Assembly (NCBI GenBank): GCA_019634625.1 | Contig: JAHCBA010000017.1 | Location: 62,001 to 126,000, forward strand | From: Verrucomicrobiia bacterium | Lineage (GTDB): Bacteria > Verrucomicrobiota > Verrucomicrobiia > Limisphaerales > CAIMTB01 | Direction of reading: 5' to 3' | Length of the DNA: 64,000 nt | Part shown: piece after piece, positions 54,946 through 64,000 of the stretch | How the letters are laid out: each line of letters opens with the position of its first letter | Numbering within the stretch: the first letter of the stretch is position 1 | Position numbers and translations under genes: made by a program | Notes under the pieces: generated by a model | Database searches by the model: none | The model's input: only the letters and a program-made list of their open reading frames with translations | Told to the model about the DNA's origin: nothing

Positions 54946-54970
54946 CAGTCTGGTGCCGTCCAGGCTGAGT

Positions 54971-56300
54971 TCAGCGTGGGTGAGGATATGGGTATGGGGG
55001 ATCGGGGGGGGTGAGGGGGCGGCCCGTCTCGATGTCCCAGACGCGCGCGCGTTCTGCCGTGGCGGTCATGACGCGCCGCCCGTTGGCGGACCATCCCACC
55101 CAGACGACGGCACTGCGGCTGCCGGGGTGAGAAATCGAACGAACGGCCGTACCTCGACGCCAATCCCAAAGGCGGGCCGAGCCGTCCGACTCGGTGGCCA
55201 GGAGGTGACTGCCGGTCGGGTCAAAGCGTGCCTGACGGACGGAGCGTCCTGCGGTCAGTGTGGCCGCCAGGGTGGCGTCGGGGAGGTGCCATACGCGGAA
55301 GACTGGGGAGGCGCTGGCCGAGACGAAGTACCGGCCCGTCGGCGCGACTTCGACATGGGAGATCAGGCCCTCGTGAAGGGGGGTGACGGCCAGACGCCGC
55401 CCTGTGGCAGCGTCCCAGACGGACACCGTTCGATCACGGCCACCGCTGACGATCAGGCGGCCGTCCGGGCTCCAGTCGGCAACGAGGATGCCGGCCTCAT
55501 GGGACATGGGTGCACCGATGGGTTGGCCCGTGGTGGCACTCCAACAACGGATCGTGCGGTCAAGACTGGCCGTCAGGATGCGGGATCCATCCGGGCTGAA
55601 GCGCGCGACGCGGACCTCGTTGGCGTGGGGAAGGGGAGGGGACAGCAGGCGGCCGGAGGCGGTGTCCCAGAGGCGCGCGTCGAGATTGCCGGCGCTGACG
55701 AGGCGGGAGCCGTCCGGGCTGAAGTCCACCCTGAAGAGCAGGGTGAGACCCGCACCGGGATTGGCATGCGGGCGCGGCAATCCAATCTCGGCACCCGTAG
55801 CGGTGTCCCAAACCCGCACGGTGCCGTCATAGCTGGCCGTGGCGGCCCGGCTGCCGTCGGGGCTGAAGGCGGCGTGTTGAATGAGGCGTTGATGGAAGCG
55901 GATTGCCCGGAGGTCGGGCATCTCCTGGAGCACGGACGCGATGCGCGTGCGGTGGGCGAACTCGCGGGTGGAAGACCCGGCATCGGCGCGCAGGGCCTTG
56001 GCGAGCCAGGGGAGGGCGAAGACCGGGTCATCCGCCCGGGCGGCGGCGACGCCCGTGTTGACCATCATGCGAACGAGTCGGCCATGACTTTCGGCGGCCG
56101 TGTTGCGGGCCTCGTCGCGGGCGTCGCGGAGACGGAAGGCCAGGGCGGTGGACCCGAAGGCGGTGAGGACAAGTACCAGGGCCAGGGTGGAACTCAGAGC
56201 GGCGGTGAGGGGGTTGGTGCGAATCCAGGATCCGAGGCGTTCCGAGGCGGTGGGAGGGCGGGCATGGACCCATTCCCGTCGGAATTGGTGGGCTTGAGGT
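54971..56300 (-). pseudogene. WD40 middle fragment of the broken kinase-WD40 gene
   Basis: The open frame 54971-56068 gives about 365 residues of WD40 blades (SYDGTVRVWD, SGGRDRTVSVWD). In-frame sequence upstream of the first ATG continues with a transmembrane-like segment (ALSSTLALVLVLTAFGSTALAF) and the charged linker typical of kinase-WD40 proteins, back to about 56300. There the frame differs from the kinase part. It ends TPPDPPYPYPHPR at a premature stop. Confidence 0.8.
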
Positions 56301-56856
56301 CCCGGTGAAGAATGCCGCGCTGGTGGGCGAAGTGCGCGGCTCCGGCGACCTGGGCGAGGAACTGCGCGATGCGCTCCTGCTCGGGGCGGGTGGAAGCGGG
56401 CCAGCGGCCGTCCGCCAACTGGCGGGCGAGGTCCCCACCCTCGACGAGTTTCATGGCATAGAAGTGCCAGCCTTCGTGTTCGCCGAAGGCAAGGATGGGA
56501 ACGATGTTCGGATGCTCGAGGCGGGCGCTGGCACGTGCCTCGACGCGGAAGCGCTCAACCTGTTCCGGGCTCGCCCAGTGACCTGCGAGAATCATCTTTA
56601 CGGCGACCTCCCGGTCCAATCCCACCTCCCGGGCCCGATAGACCACGCCCATGCCTCCGCGGGCGATCTCGGGTCCGAGTTCATAGTCGCCAACACGCCG
56701 CCAGAACCCGGGACGTCCCGAAGGAGGGGCGTCGGACGGGTCCCCGGGGTTGGCGGGGTCCGGGAATCCCATCCAACCGAAGGTCAGGAGGCAGACTTCA
56801 CAGAGGCCCTCGAACCCGGGGTGGCCGAGCGATCGCCCACAGGTCGCGCAGATCAT
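56194..56856 (-). pseudogene. Ser/Thr kinase N-lobe fragment of the broken kinase-WD40 gene
   Basis: Begins at ATG 56856, overlapping the sigma-factor stop (ATGA). A CxxC zinc-knuckle (MICATCGRSLG, LCEVC) is followed by the kinase N-lobe: glycine loop ARGGMGVVYRA, the strand-3 block EVAVKMI, and HRDLKPTN. Directly after DLKPTN, around 56300, the expected DFG-to-C-lobe region is missing; the frame reads NSDGNGSM and on to a stop, while another frame continues with EWVHARPPTASERLGSW, the part normally found after the kinase domain. An internal deletion of some hundreds of bases with a frame change explains this. Confidence 0.82.
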
Positions 56857-57500
56857 GACCTCATCGTTTCGGGGTGACTTCGGACCGTTTCGACCAGATG
56901 GCGGAGTTCGTCCTCGACGTCCCCGGCGGGTCCCACGGTTTCCGCGATCCGACGCCGCAGGACTTCCTGAAAGCGTCGGCGGAGGCGGTGGACGGCGACC
57001 TTGACGACGCCGTCGGTTACGCCCAACGCGGCAGCCGCGGCACGATACGCCTCGCCCCCGCCTTCGCGGGAGAGGAAGCCTTTGATGGCCTCGAAGTGGG
57101 TGGGGTTGGGGGCTTCGTGACGGAGGGTTCGCAGTACGCTTTGGAGGAGCGCACCGGCCCACTCGCGGTCGAAGGCCACCTCGGGTGGCACGCCATCGTC
57201 GGGGGTGGCAAGGAACCGTTCTTCCGCGGCGGGCAGCAGGGAGTCGAGGGACAGGATCGCCTTGTGTCCGCCTCGCTGCTGGCGCCGGAGTCGATGCCAG
57301 TCATTGGCGAGAAAATGATTGAGGGCGCCCGAGAGGAAGGCGCGAAACCGGCCTCTTTCCCGTGTCACGTTGCCGAGGTCGCTCTTCTCGATGAGCGCCT
57401 GAAAGAAATCGTGCAGCAGGTCCTGGGCGTCGTGGGGCGGGTAACCACGGCGGCGAATGAGGGCGTACAGGGGGTAGCGATCGGAATCAGGACGCTCGTG
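56853..57500 (-). pseudogene. Truncated sigma factor (ECF-type, partner of kinase-WD40)
   Basis: Sigma-factor-like sequence from YPLYALIRRRGY onward: DAQDLLHDFFQALIEK, RGRFRAFLSGALNHFLANDW (sigma-2 like) and AALGVTDGVVKVAVHRLRRRF (sigma-4 HTH). The usual first 30 or so residues are absent; upstream of about 57500 the sequence is the start of a different gene in another frame. The stop overlaps the kinase start. Confidence 0.75.
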
Positions 57501-57670
57501 TAATTCAGGATCCCGTCCGGCGGCAGAGGGATCTCGGTGTTGGACGCGACGGTGAGCGCGCCGTCGGCACCGGTGCTGCCTGAATCGAATCCCTGCCCCG
57601 AAAGGCGGAGGACACCGGCCCATCCGACCACAGCGGCGATGAGGATGAGGAGCTTGTTTCTTATGTTCAT
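57365..57670 (-). pseudogene. 5' fragment of a secreted-protein gene, joined to the sigma-factor remnant
   Basis: ATG 57670 begins with a signal peptide (LLILIAAVVGWAGVL) and then DGALTVASNTEIPLPPDGI, an N-terminus typical of verrucomicrobial exoproteins. From about 57498 the same DNA is sigma-factor coding in another frame, so this frame's later residues are meaningless. It marks the deletion junction. The ATG lies 36 bp after the next gene's stop. Confidence 0.7.
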
Positions 57671-57705
57671 GAATGGGGATGGAGTTGGAGTGAGGGAAGC
57701 ACGTC

Positions 57706-59583
57706 TCAGCGAGGTTCCAGGCGCAGGAGGGGGCGCGCGATCGTCGTGTTCGGCGGGAGACCCCCCTTCTCGCCGGGGTGCGGCAGTACGAGTTCCACCC
57801 GCGGCAGAGCCATCACCGTGCTGCGTCCGAGGTCACCCGAATCGCCGAGGTGCGGCAGGACCAACTCCACCCGCGGCACGGCCGCCACCGTGCCGCGTCC
57901 CAGGCCACCCGAATCACCCCGTTCAGGTCGGACAAGCTCCACCGACGGCCGCGCCGCGGTCCCCATCGCCGGCCTTGACGCCGGGTCGAGAGGATCGCTG
58001 CCGGCGGTGACTTCCGCCTCGTCCCACCAACCATCGCCGTCGGTGTCCCTCAGGACAGGGCTGGTACCCAGCCAGAACTCGTCGATATCGCTGAGCCCGT
58101 CGGCATCCCGATCTTTCTCGCCGTCGTGAATCCCGGTGCTGCCGGTATCCGCCTGGGTGGGATCGAAGCCCAGCAGGATCTCGACTGCGTTGGGGATGCC
58201 GTCGCGGTCGAAGTCCTCCTCGCCATCGAGCAGGCCGTTTCCGTTGGTGTCGGCTTTGGTGGGATCCAGACCCATCGCAGGTTCGAGATGGTCCGGGACA
58301 CCATCCTGGTCCAGGTCCTCTCCAGGGATGGCCCAGAACGAGGATCGAAACGCCTCACTCATGAAGTTGCCTGCCAGGTCGGCGAGTCCAGGTCCGATCT
58401 CGACGCGGTAGCGTCCGGGCGGAAGCGGATCCGCGAACGCGGCGGTCAACGTCATCGTCTCGTCCGTGTACTCGACCCGCGCGACGGGAACCTCGATGTC
58501 GTCGCCCGTCCCGAACACCCAGTCGGGTCCTGCCTCGCTCAAACGCACGGAGCCCGGGCCGACCGAGGCGGGATCGAGGCGCTCGCTCATCAGGGCGGTC
58601 AACGACGTGACCGAGCCCAGGATGGCCTGGTGAGCCGGATGGGAGCGTCGCACGCGCGGGGGGGTGCTGTCCGGACTCAATCGCACCTCGTACCCGGGTG
58701 ACCAGGTGCTGTTCCCCCCGGTGTCGAGCGCCCGGACGCGCAACCGGAACTCGCTGCGGGAGGCACTGATCGCGGGAGTCGTGAAGCGGAACTCGAAGGG
58801 ATAGCTGCCGTCGCTGAAGGCAAGTCCGCCATCAAGGTAGAACTCAACGGTCCGTACCTGCACATCGTCCGCGATGTCAGCCATCACGATCGCTTCGAAG
58901 TTTTCGTCCGCCACGGCCGGGTCGAGCGGGAAGGTGGCACGAAGCGCGATGCTCGGGGCCTGGCGGTGGGTGTCTGGCTGGAGGTAACTGACCACCTGGA
59001 GGCCCTGGCTGTCGGCCACATAAGCCAGTCCGTTGAAGAGCGAGACGGCCCGCGGCACTCCGGGTGTGCGAAACGACGTGATGAACCGCGTGACGTCGGT
59101 CGGGTTCGAGACGTCGTAGAGCGAGACCATCAGGCTCTGCGGTCCGGCGAAGCTGCTGATCATGACGAGCCATCCGGAGCCGTTCGCGGCCAGATCATGC
59201 ACGGCCGCCTGGGTGCGTGGTGGGAGGCCGACGATGCGTGGCGCGGCCCGATCCCGAACATCGACGATGGTGTAACCCGTGAAGTAACCGACATAGGCGA
59301 ATCCTCCGCCCACGAAGAGCTTCCTGCCGAACTCCAGGGGCGCGACATGGCCCGCCACACGAACCGCTCCCAATAACCCGTCGCTCGGTGTGTCCGCCCG
59401 GTAGAGGCGAAGCGATCGGCCGGTCAGGACCACGAGCGTGTCGCGCTCGATCGCGATGGCTTCCACCGTCTCGTTGCCGGTTCGCGCCTGCTCCAGGATC
59501 ATGCCGGAGACGGCATCGATCACGTGCACGATTCCCCCGGCCCCGGCATAAATCCGGCTGCCAGCGACCGCGACCACGCGCAC
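57706..59583 (-). CDS. C-terminal part of a secreted protein with DxDxDG repeats (frame break from upstream part)
   Basis: Begins after a frame break near 59600, with AEPLRLSLGNVRVVAVAG and beta-propeller-like blocks (IYAGAGG, FAYVGYFTGYTIVDVRD). Ig-like and cadherin-like sections follow. Then thrombospondin-type Ca repeats: DLDQDGVPD, DTNGNGLLDGEEDFDRDG, DRDADGLSD and DTDGDGWWD. It ends with three degenerate 26-residue units (PRVELVLPHLGDSG). No own start with RBS is seen; a GTG at 59583 is possible. It is probably the 3' part of the gene at 59595. Confidence 0.6.
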   Translation of the reverse strand: MRVVAVAGSRIYAGAGGIVHVIDAVSGMILEQARTGNETVEAIAIERDTLVVLTGRSLRLYRADTPSDGLLGAVRVAGHVAPLEFGRKLFVGGGFAYVGYFTGYTIVDVRDRAAPRIVGLPPRTQAAVHDLAANGSGWLVMISSFAGPQSLMVSLYDVSNPTDVTRFITSFRTPGVPRAVSLFNGLAYVADSQGLQVVSYLQPDTHRQAPSIALRATFPLDPAVADENFEAIVMADIADDVQVRTVEFYLDGGLAFSDGSYPFEFRFTTPAISASRSEFRLRVRALDTGGNSTWSPGYEVRLSPDSTPPRVRRSHPAHQAILGSVTSLTALMSERLDPASVGPGSVRLSEAGPDWVFGTGDDIEVPVARVEYTDETMTLTAAFADPLPPGRYRVEIGPGLADLAGNFMSEAFRSSFWAIPGEDLDQDGVPDHLEPAMGLDPTKADTNGNGLLDGEEDFDRDGIPNAVEILLGFDPTQADTGSTGIHDGEKDRDADGLSDIDEFWLGTSPVLRDTDGDGWWDEAEVTAGSDPLDPASRPAMGTAARPSVELVRPERGDSGGLGRGTVAAVPRVELVLPHLGDSGDLGRSTVMALPRVELVLPHPGEKGGLPPNTTIARPLLRLEPR

Positions 59584-59594
59584 GTTGCCGAGGC

Positions 59595-61367
59595 TCAACC
59601 GAAGGGGTTCAGCAGGCAGCCTCGAATCGCCCCCATGCCTCCCCCCACCACGCACCGTCCACGGCCCCGTTGAGTGTTGTTCAGTCCGTTCGGTCCACCC
59701 GGGCATCCGCAACCGGAACCGCCACTGTGGCAGTCGTCGGGGGCCGGCGGACCTTCGGGACCGACGCCCTGGGAACCTGGCTGGACGCCATGCCAGCCGG
59801 GCTGCCGGATCCCAACCCCGGGTTCCGGCTCCAGGTATTCGCCATCCGTCGTGACGATCATGGGGCCCTGGATCTCCCATCGCCCGAGATCGTGATCGAA
59901 GCTCCAAAGCGCGCTGCGGGCACCCGGCGGCAACCGATCGCCGGTGGCCGGATCGGGCAGGTTCGGAAAGCGGACAGGAATAGGAACATCGAAGTTGCTC
60001 GGCCCGTCGGTCTGCACGGTGATCACAATGGGAAACGCGAGCCCGGGCGGAAGGGGTTCGGGCAGGCGGTCGGGGGGAACCGCGGCGATGCCGACGCGTC
60101 CCCCGCGCGTGCCGTCGTTGGCGAAGAGGGTATTGGCAGGAATCGTGATCGAAACCCCGGCCAGGGCGGGGTTGTTTTGCACAACGTGCTCCGGGAAGGT
60201 CACCACGGTGTCTTCCGTGGCACTGACCGCACGCAGCGCGTCGGAGGGGATCCACGGCAGGTAGATCTCCCCGGTGCCGCCGGCCAGGTTGTCGGTGTGA
60301 CCCGCCAACGTCTCCCACGCCTTGCCCACCACCGGGTAATAGCCACCGTTTGGCCACTCACTGCCCACCGCGGTGCGCCCATCCACATGGACAAAGAACC
60401 GTCCGGCCGGAGCCGGATCGAGGGTGAATTTCCCCGTCGCGTCGGTGGTGGTCCGCAGCGATTCCTCCGCCCCGTCCACGGTGACGGTAACCCCTTGGAG
60501 CGGACGCACCGTGGCGGAGGCGCCGGGACCGACTCCAGGCACCGGTTCCGAGGCGAACACGCGACCGTGAATCGCGGTGCCCGGGATGGGGGTGGTGCTG
60601 AAGGTTCGAAATCGGAGGCGCGCCACCCCGCCCGGGACGCCGTCGCCATCGGCATCCACCTCCAAGCCCTGCTCGTCCAGCACGCCCGTGGCATCGAAGG
60701 TGACATGGACCTGCGCCGAGGCCGGGAGGTTCTCCAGGAAGAAGAGTGACGCCGTGCGCCGATCGGATGACAGTTCGACGCGCGACAACAGGCGACGCCC
60801 GAGCGCCTCGGCATGAAAGCGGTCGAGCGTCAGGATCGTGCCCGGTGACAGGGCCCCGGAGAACCGTAGAAGGCACTCCCGCGTCACCGACACTCCGTCT
60901 TCCCCATCCACCGGCGACGTTTCGACGAGGGTCGTCAATCCACCACCGACGAGGCGCAGACGGAAATACCGTCCGTGCCCCGAAGCGGGCAAGGCGACGA
61001 CATGGCGGCCCCCGATCAGGCTCGGCGACCGGGAAGCCGGCTCCCATTGGGCACGGGATCCGAGTTCCGCCGACTCTTCCAGCACGACCCCGCCGGCATC
61101 GCCTGGCCAGGAAAGCCGGAGCGCGCTCGGAAGATCGAGTTCGACCGCGATACGGGGAATCTCGGCGGACACCGACGCGATCGAAACCAGCAGGAGCGCC
61201 GCCGCGGCAACCGTGGAGTGCGCGATCCCGTCAAACGCCGTCCGCCTGACCCGGTCCGCCGGGTGCGGGCTGTCCGACCGCGTGTGGCCAGCGAAGGCGT
61301 CCGTCGGGGTCCCGTGGGACCGGAGAAGGCGCACCCGCTCGGTTACTGCGGCAACCCGTTTCACCAA
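59595..61367 (-). CDS. N-terminal part of a large secreted protein (stops near a frame break)
   Basis: The frame covers 590 residues with a hydrophobic signal segment (VAAAALLLVSIASVSA) around residue 55; a start inside the first 50 codons is possible. Domains: an Ig-like start, FN3-type YFRLRLVGGG, a Ca-binding DADGDGVPGG, and a carboxypeptidase-regulatory-like domain GRVFASEPVPGVGPG. The end is Gly/Cys-rich and stops GCLLNPFG. The next in-frame sequence of the expected long protein continues in another frame (gene part at 57706). Either a frameshifted gene or an assembly error. Confidence 0.65.
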   Translation of the reverse strand: MVKRVAAVTERVRLLRSHGTPTDAFAGHTRSDSPHPADRVRRTAFDGIAHSTVAAAALLLVSIASVSAEIPRIAVELDLPSALRLSWPGDAGGVVLEESAELGSRAQWEPASRSPSLIGGRHVVALPASGHGRYFRLRLVGGGLTTLVETSPVDGEDGVSVTRECLLRFSGALSPGTILTLDRFHAEALGRRLLSRVELSSDRRTASLFFLENLPASAQVHVTFDATGVLDEQGLEVDADGDGVPGGVARLRFRTFSTTPIPGTAIHGRVFASEPVPGVGPGASATVRPLQGVTVTVDGAEESLRTTTDATGKFTLDPAPAGRFFVHVDGRTAVGSEWPNGGYYPVVGKAWETLAGHTDNLAGGTGEIYLPWIPSDALRAVSATEDTVVTFPEHVVQNNPALAGVSITIPANTLFANDGTRGGRVGIAAVPPDRLPEPLPPGLAFPIVITVQTDGPSNFDVPIPVRFPNLPDPATGDRLPPGARSALWSFDHDLGRWEIQGPMIVTTDGEYLEPEPGVGIRQPGWHGVQPGSQGVGPEGPPAPDDCHSGGSGCGCPGGPNGLNNTQRGRGRCVVGGGMGAIRGCLLNPFG

Positions 61368-61579
61368 CCCCTACTGAAAGAATCGCGGCAGCCGGTTACA
61401 AAAAAAGTGAAACGATCAAGCCAGCACACCCGACCTGACTGCGTGGCTGCGGCCAAGAACGAACAGCCGGGAATGGCTCGGACGTCCTGCTTGCACGGAT
61501 GATGCGAACGGGCCGCACCATCGATCCGAATCCCGCCCGCGGCGGGGTTCACGGTTCGGATCCAGACCCACGCCGGGGA

Positions 61580-64000
61580 TCAGGGGGGGGGGCGGGGCCG
61601 GAGGTGCAGGAGTTCGTCCAAACGGGCCTTCACGCGGACGATCTCGGCGACGCCGACGGTCCCATCCGTGCAACCCCAGCCCGCGCGGTTGCCGTCGCTG
61701 GAGAAAAGGAAGCTATCCCGAAGCAGGACGCTGTCGGAATCGATGGGCAGGTCCGGAGCTTTGCCCATGGTGGCGCGCAGCAGGACGAAACCCTGATTGT
61801 CCAGATGAGTGGCGTAGGCGTTTCCGCCGGGCCCCAGAGCGATGCAATCCCCGATGGCGGGGCCGGGGCTGCCATCCGAGAGGGCGACGAGGCGCGTACT
61901 GAGGGCAGGACGCCAACCGGGCACGGCGGCCCATTGGCCCAGGGGATCGACGCGGAGCACGTGCCAGACGTGTTCCCGTCCGAATTCGGTGCGCCATAGG
62001 GTCTTTGCGGTCTGGGTGTGGACGATGCGGAACCCATCGCTGGACCGGCCGGTCTCCTGGGTCAGCAGCACCAGGCGCTGGGTGGTGGGGTCCAGGGTCA
62101 GGGCTTTGGTCGAATAGGTGTCGTCGGTCTGTTGCAGGTCCGGAACGATCGGAAGGGTTCCGTCTGAATCGAGTCGGTACATCTCCCAGCGGCGAGGTTC
62201 GCCCTGCCGTTCGGGGAGTCGAACGCGCGCGAGAACAAGGATGCCGTCGGGGCGAAACGCGAGGCGACTGGAGTAGGCTCTGGCGGGAGGGAGAGTCCAT
62301 TGGCGAGTTGCTCGGCCCGACTCGATGTCGAAGAGGGTGACGTCGGCGCTTCTGGCATAGGCCAGGCGGAGTCCGTCGGGATCGAGGGCAACGCCGCTGC
62401 CATCGGCGAAGTCGCCGGGTGGGACGTCGAAGAGGCGCAGCAAGCGTCCATCGGGGATGTCCCAGACCCCGATGCGCCATTCGTCCGAGAGGGCTGCGAT
62501 GCGGTGGCCGCTGTGGGAGAAGTCCACATGGCGCACGGAGGCGGTGAGGCCGCGCAGTCGCTGGATGCCCCGGTGAGGTTCGATGGCCCAGAGGCAGACA
62601 TCGGGAGCGGCATGTTCTCCTGTGGTTCCTGAAACCACGCGGGTTCCGTCAGGGCTGACGGCCAGCGCCCGGGTACGGCCGCTGTTCTCGAGGGTCCAGA
62701 GGAGGGGTTGCCCGGTGGCGATGTCCCAGTAGCGGACGCCCATTCGTCCGGCCGAGGCGAGGGTCGTCCGGTCCGGGAGGCAGGCGAGGGCCGTAACTTC
62801 CCATGTGGCTCCGCGGGCAAACGAGCGGGGCAGTCCGGAGGTCAGATCCCACACGACGATGCCGGTGCCGCGATGGCCGGCTGCCAGCAACCAGGGACGG
62901 CGTGGGGAAAAGGGCTGGGAATCGTGGGAAGGCGTCATCCAGGGGACACGGGCATCCTCGCCGAAGGCCAGGGCTTGAACCGGGCTTGGAGCCACGGCCG
63001 CCGGCAGGTGCCACACGATCTCGAAGGGATCGAGGCGCAGCACCAGGATCGAGCCCGAGTGTTGTCCCGCGGCCAACCATTGGGCGTCCGGGGAGAACGA
63101 CAGTGCGGTGGCGGATTCGGGAAGGACACCCCGTTCGCGGCCGGTCCGGGTTTCCCACACGACCAGCCGGCTCCCTCCGGATCGGGAGAGGGAACCGGCT
63201 GCCAGGGCGCCATCCGGACTCAGCGCAAAGACCGGTCCGGTTTCGCTGACGGCGGCTTCTCCCGGCTGAAAGGGATAACGTCCCAGCCTCTCGCGTGAGA
63301 TGGCGTTTCGCAGGACAAAGGACTGGTCTTCGATCCGGAGAAGGACGGGGTCCCCGGAATGGGTCCATGCGGGGCGTCCGTCACCGACGAGGGGCAGGGG
63401 GTGGCGGGTGGTGTCTTCCTGGAACAACCAGGCTGGTTCGTCGCCGTAGCCAGCCAGCAGGAGACGTCCGTCCGGCCCGAAGGCCGCCGAACTGACCGGG
63501 GTGCCGCGCCAGTGCGAGGTCAGGCTGGCGTCCATGCCCGACAGGGTGGCGATGGCCTGACGGAGGACGAGAGGATCGCCTCGCTGACGGGCGGCGGCCC
63601 GGGCGCTTTGCCAGTCGGTGGCGGACCAACCGGCGCGGCGGTCCTGAATTCGGGAGAGCTTGCGATTTTCGAGCTGGGCGAGGCGGGCGCGATCGGCTTC
63701 ACGGGCGCGGCGGTACTCCATCAGCAGTCCGGCGAGGACCAGGACGAGGATTGGAACCAGGATGAGGGAGACCAGCCTGGCCCGACGATAGAGGGATTCG
63801 AATCGCCGGAGCCGGAGGACCGAGCGGTTGCCGAGGAGAAGTTCGAGATCTTCGCGCAGGCGGGTGGCGGTTTTGTAGCGCAGGCGCGGATGGGGTTCGC
63901 AGGCGCGGTCGCAGATGGCGCGGAGTTCGCTTCGATGCCGTCCGGCGCGGGAGTCTGCGGGTGGGTCAGGGTCCGGGGGATCTCTGGGGAAGTCTTCGAC
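61580..64000 (-). CDS. Kinase-WD40 type membrane protein, C-terminal part (5' end outside window)
   Basis: Open to the window edge (806 residues visible). The upstream end shows the kinase-domain tail (ELRAICDRACEPHPRLRYKTA), the linker LREDLELLLGNRS, a transmembrane helix (LVSLILVPILVLVLAGLLM), then a WD40 propeller of many blades to the end (SATALSFSPDAQWLAAGQHSG, SVRHVDFSHSGHRIAALS). Such proteins are signalling or scaffold proteins paired with sigma factors in Verrucomicrobiota. Unlike its neighbour at 53704-56856, no frame break is seen in the visible part. 61368-61579 before it holds nothing recognisable. Confidence 0.82.
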   Translation of the reverse strand, partial: VEDFPRDPPDPDPPADSRAGRHRSELRAICDRACEPHPRLRYKTATRLREDLELLLGNRSVLRLRRFESLYRRARLVSLILVPILVLVLAGLLMEYRRAREADRARLAQLENRKLSRIQDRRAGWSATDWQSARAAARQRGDPLVLRQAIATLSGMDASLTSHWRGTPVSSAAFGPDGRLLLAGYGDEPAWLFQEDTTRHPLPLVGDGRPAWTHSGDPVLLRIEDQSFVLRNAISRERLGRYPFQPGEAAVSETGPVFALSPDGALAAGSLSRSGGSRLVVWETRTGRERGVLPESATALSFSPDAQWLAAGQHSGSILVLRLDPFEIVWHLPAAVAPSPVQALAFGEDARVPWMTPSHDSQPFSPRRPWLLAAGHRGTGIVVWDLTSGLPRSFARGATWEVTALACLPDRTTLASAGRMGVRYWDIATGQPLLWTLENSGRTRALAVSPDGTRVVSGTTGEHAAPDVCLWAIEPHRGIQRLRGLTASVRHVDFSHSGHRIAALSDEWRIGVWDIPDGRLLRLFDVPPGDFADGSGVALDPDGLRLAYARSADVTLFDIESGRATRQWTLPPARAYSSRLAFRPDGILVLARVRLPERQGEPRRWEMYRLDSDGTLPIVPDLQQTDDTYSTKALTLDPTTQRLVLLTQETGRSSDGFRIVHTQTAKTLWRTEFGREHVWHVLRVDPLGQWAAVPGWRPALSTRLVALSDGSPGPAIGDCIALGPGGNAYATHLDNQGFVLLRATMGKAPDLPIDSDSVLLRDSFLFSSDGNRAGWGCTDGTVGVAEIVRVKARLDELLHLRPRPPP

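Overview
This is a high-GC bacterial window of 64 kb. Several features point to the Verrucomicrobiota, probably the Limisphaerales/subdivision 3 side of the PVC superphylum: an H-X9-DG prepilin-type protein, a DUF1080 protein with a planctomycete/verrucomicrobial-type C-terminal domain, sigma-factor/Ser-Thr-kinase-WD40 gene sets, an exosortase-associated protein, a RAYT-type transposase, and secreted proteins with DxDxDG repeats and a W...YRV-type C-terminus. The phylum is an inference from gene content; there is no rRNA in the window.

Layout. 0-3.5 kb: 3' end of an EpsI-like exosortase partner, a mannose-1-phosphate guanylyltransferase and an M3 oligoendopeptidase. 3.5-4 kb: tRNA-Gly(CCC) lying between two inverted copies of a dispersed 155-bp repeat. 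4-7.5 kb: a very unusual single-chain fusion of 2-oxoacid dehydrogenase E1-alpha, E1-beta, a lipoyl domain and a FabH-type ketoacyl synthase III. 7.5-11.3 kb: RNase R with a long basic tail, and a REP-associated transposase. 11.6-23.2 kb: a lipoprotein, pdxJ-acpS, a secreted dienelactone hydrolase, a hydroxyproline epimerase, a prepilin-like protein, a three-gene sugar operon (TIM-barrel epimerase, cupin, DUF1080), a zinc-ribbon protein, rlmN and an EcsC protein. 23.4-34.4 kb: sucA, a second sugar-isomerase-like gene, thiH, a divergent protein kinase, a small basic protein, comF-accD and glycyl-tRNA synthetase.

35-44.7 kb is the most striking region. A single secreted protein of 2782 residues is built almost wholly from an octapeptide, x-S-x-x-H-[DE]-P-x. 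By position arithmetic there are 301 units in two blocks (212 + 89), separated by a beta-rich domain and closed by a calcium-binding-type C-terminus. It has a strong ribosome-binding site placed just after a perfect nested hairpin, and a small secreted protein follows 42 bp downstream. I do not recognise this repeat family.

44.7-53.5 kb: a Uma2-family nuclease, a compact type II secretion operon (gspF-H-I-J-K, with overlapping start/stop codons at three of the four junctions), larE, two uncharacterised proteins (one a PrcB-domain lipoprotein) and argH. 53.7-61.4 kb is a decayed stretch: a sigma factor and a kinase-WD40 gene carrying a truncation, an internal kinase deletion and a frameshift at a G8 tract, fused at the 5' side to the start of a secreted protein; next to it lies a secreted protein split over two frames. 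61.6-64 kb: the WD40 end of another kinase-WD40 protein, running off the window.
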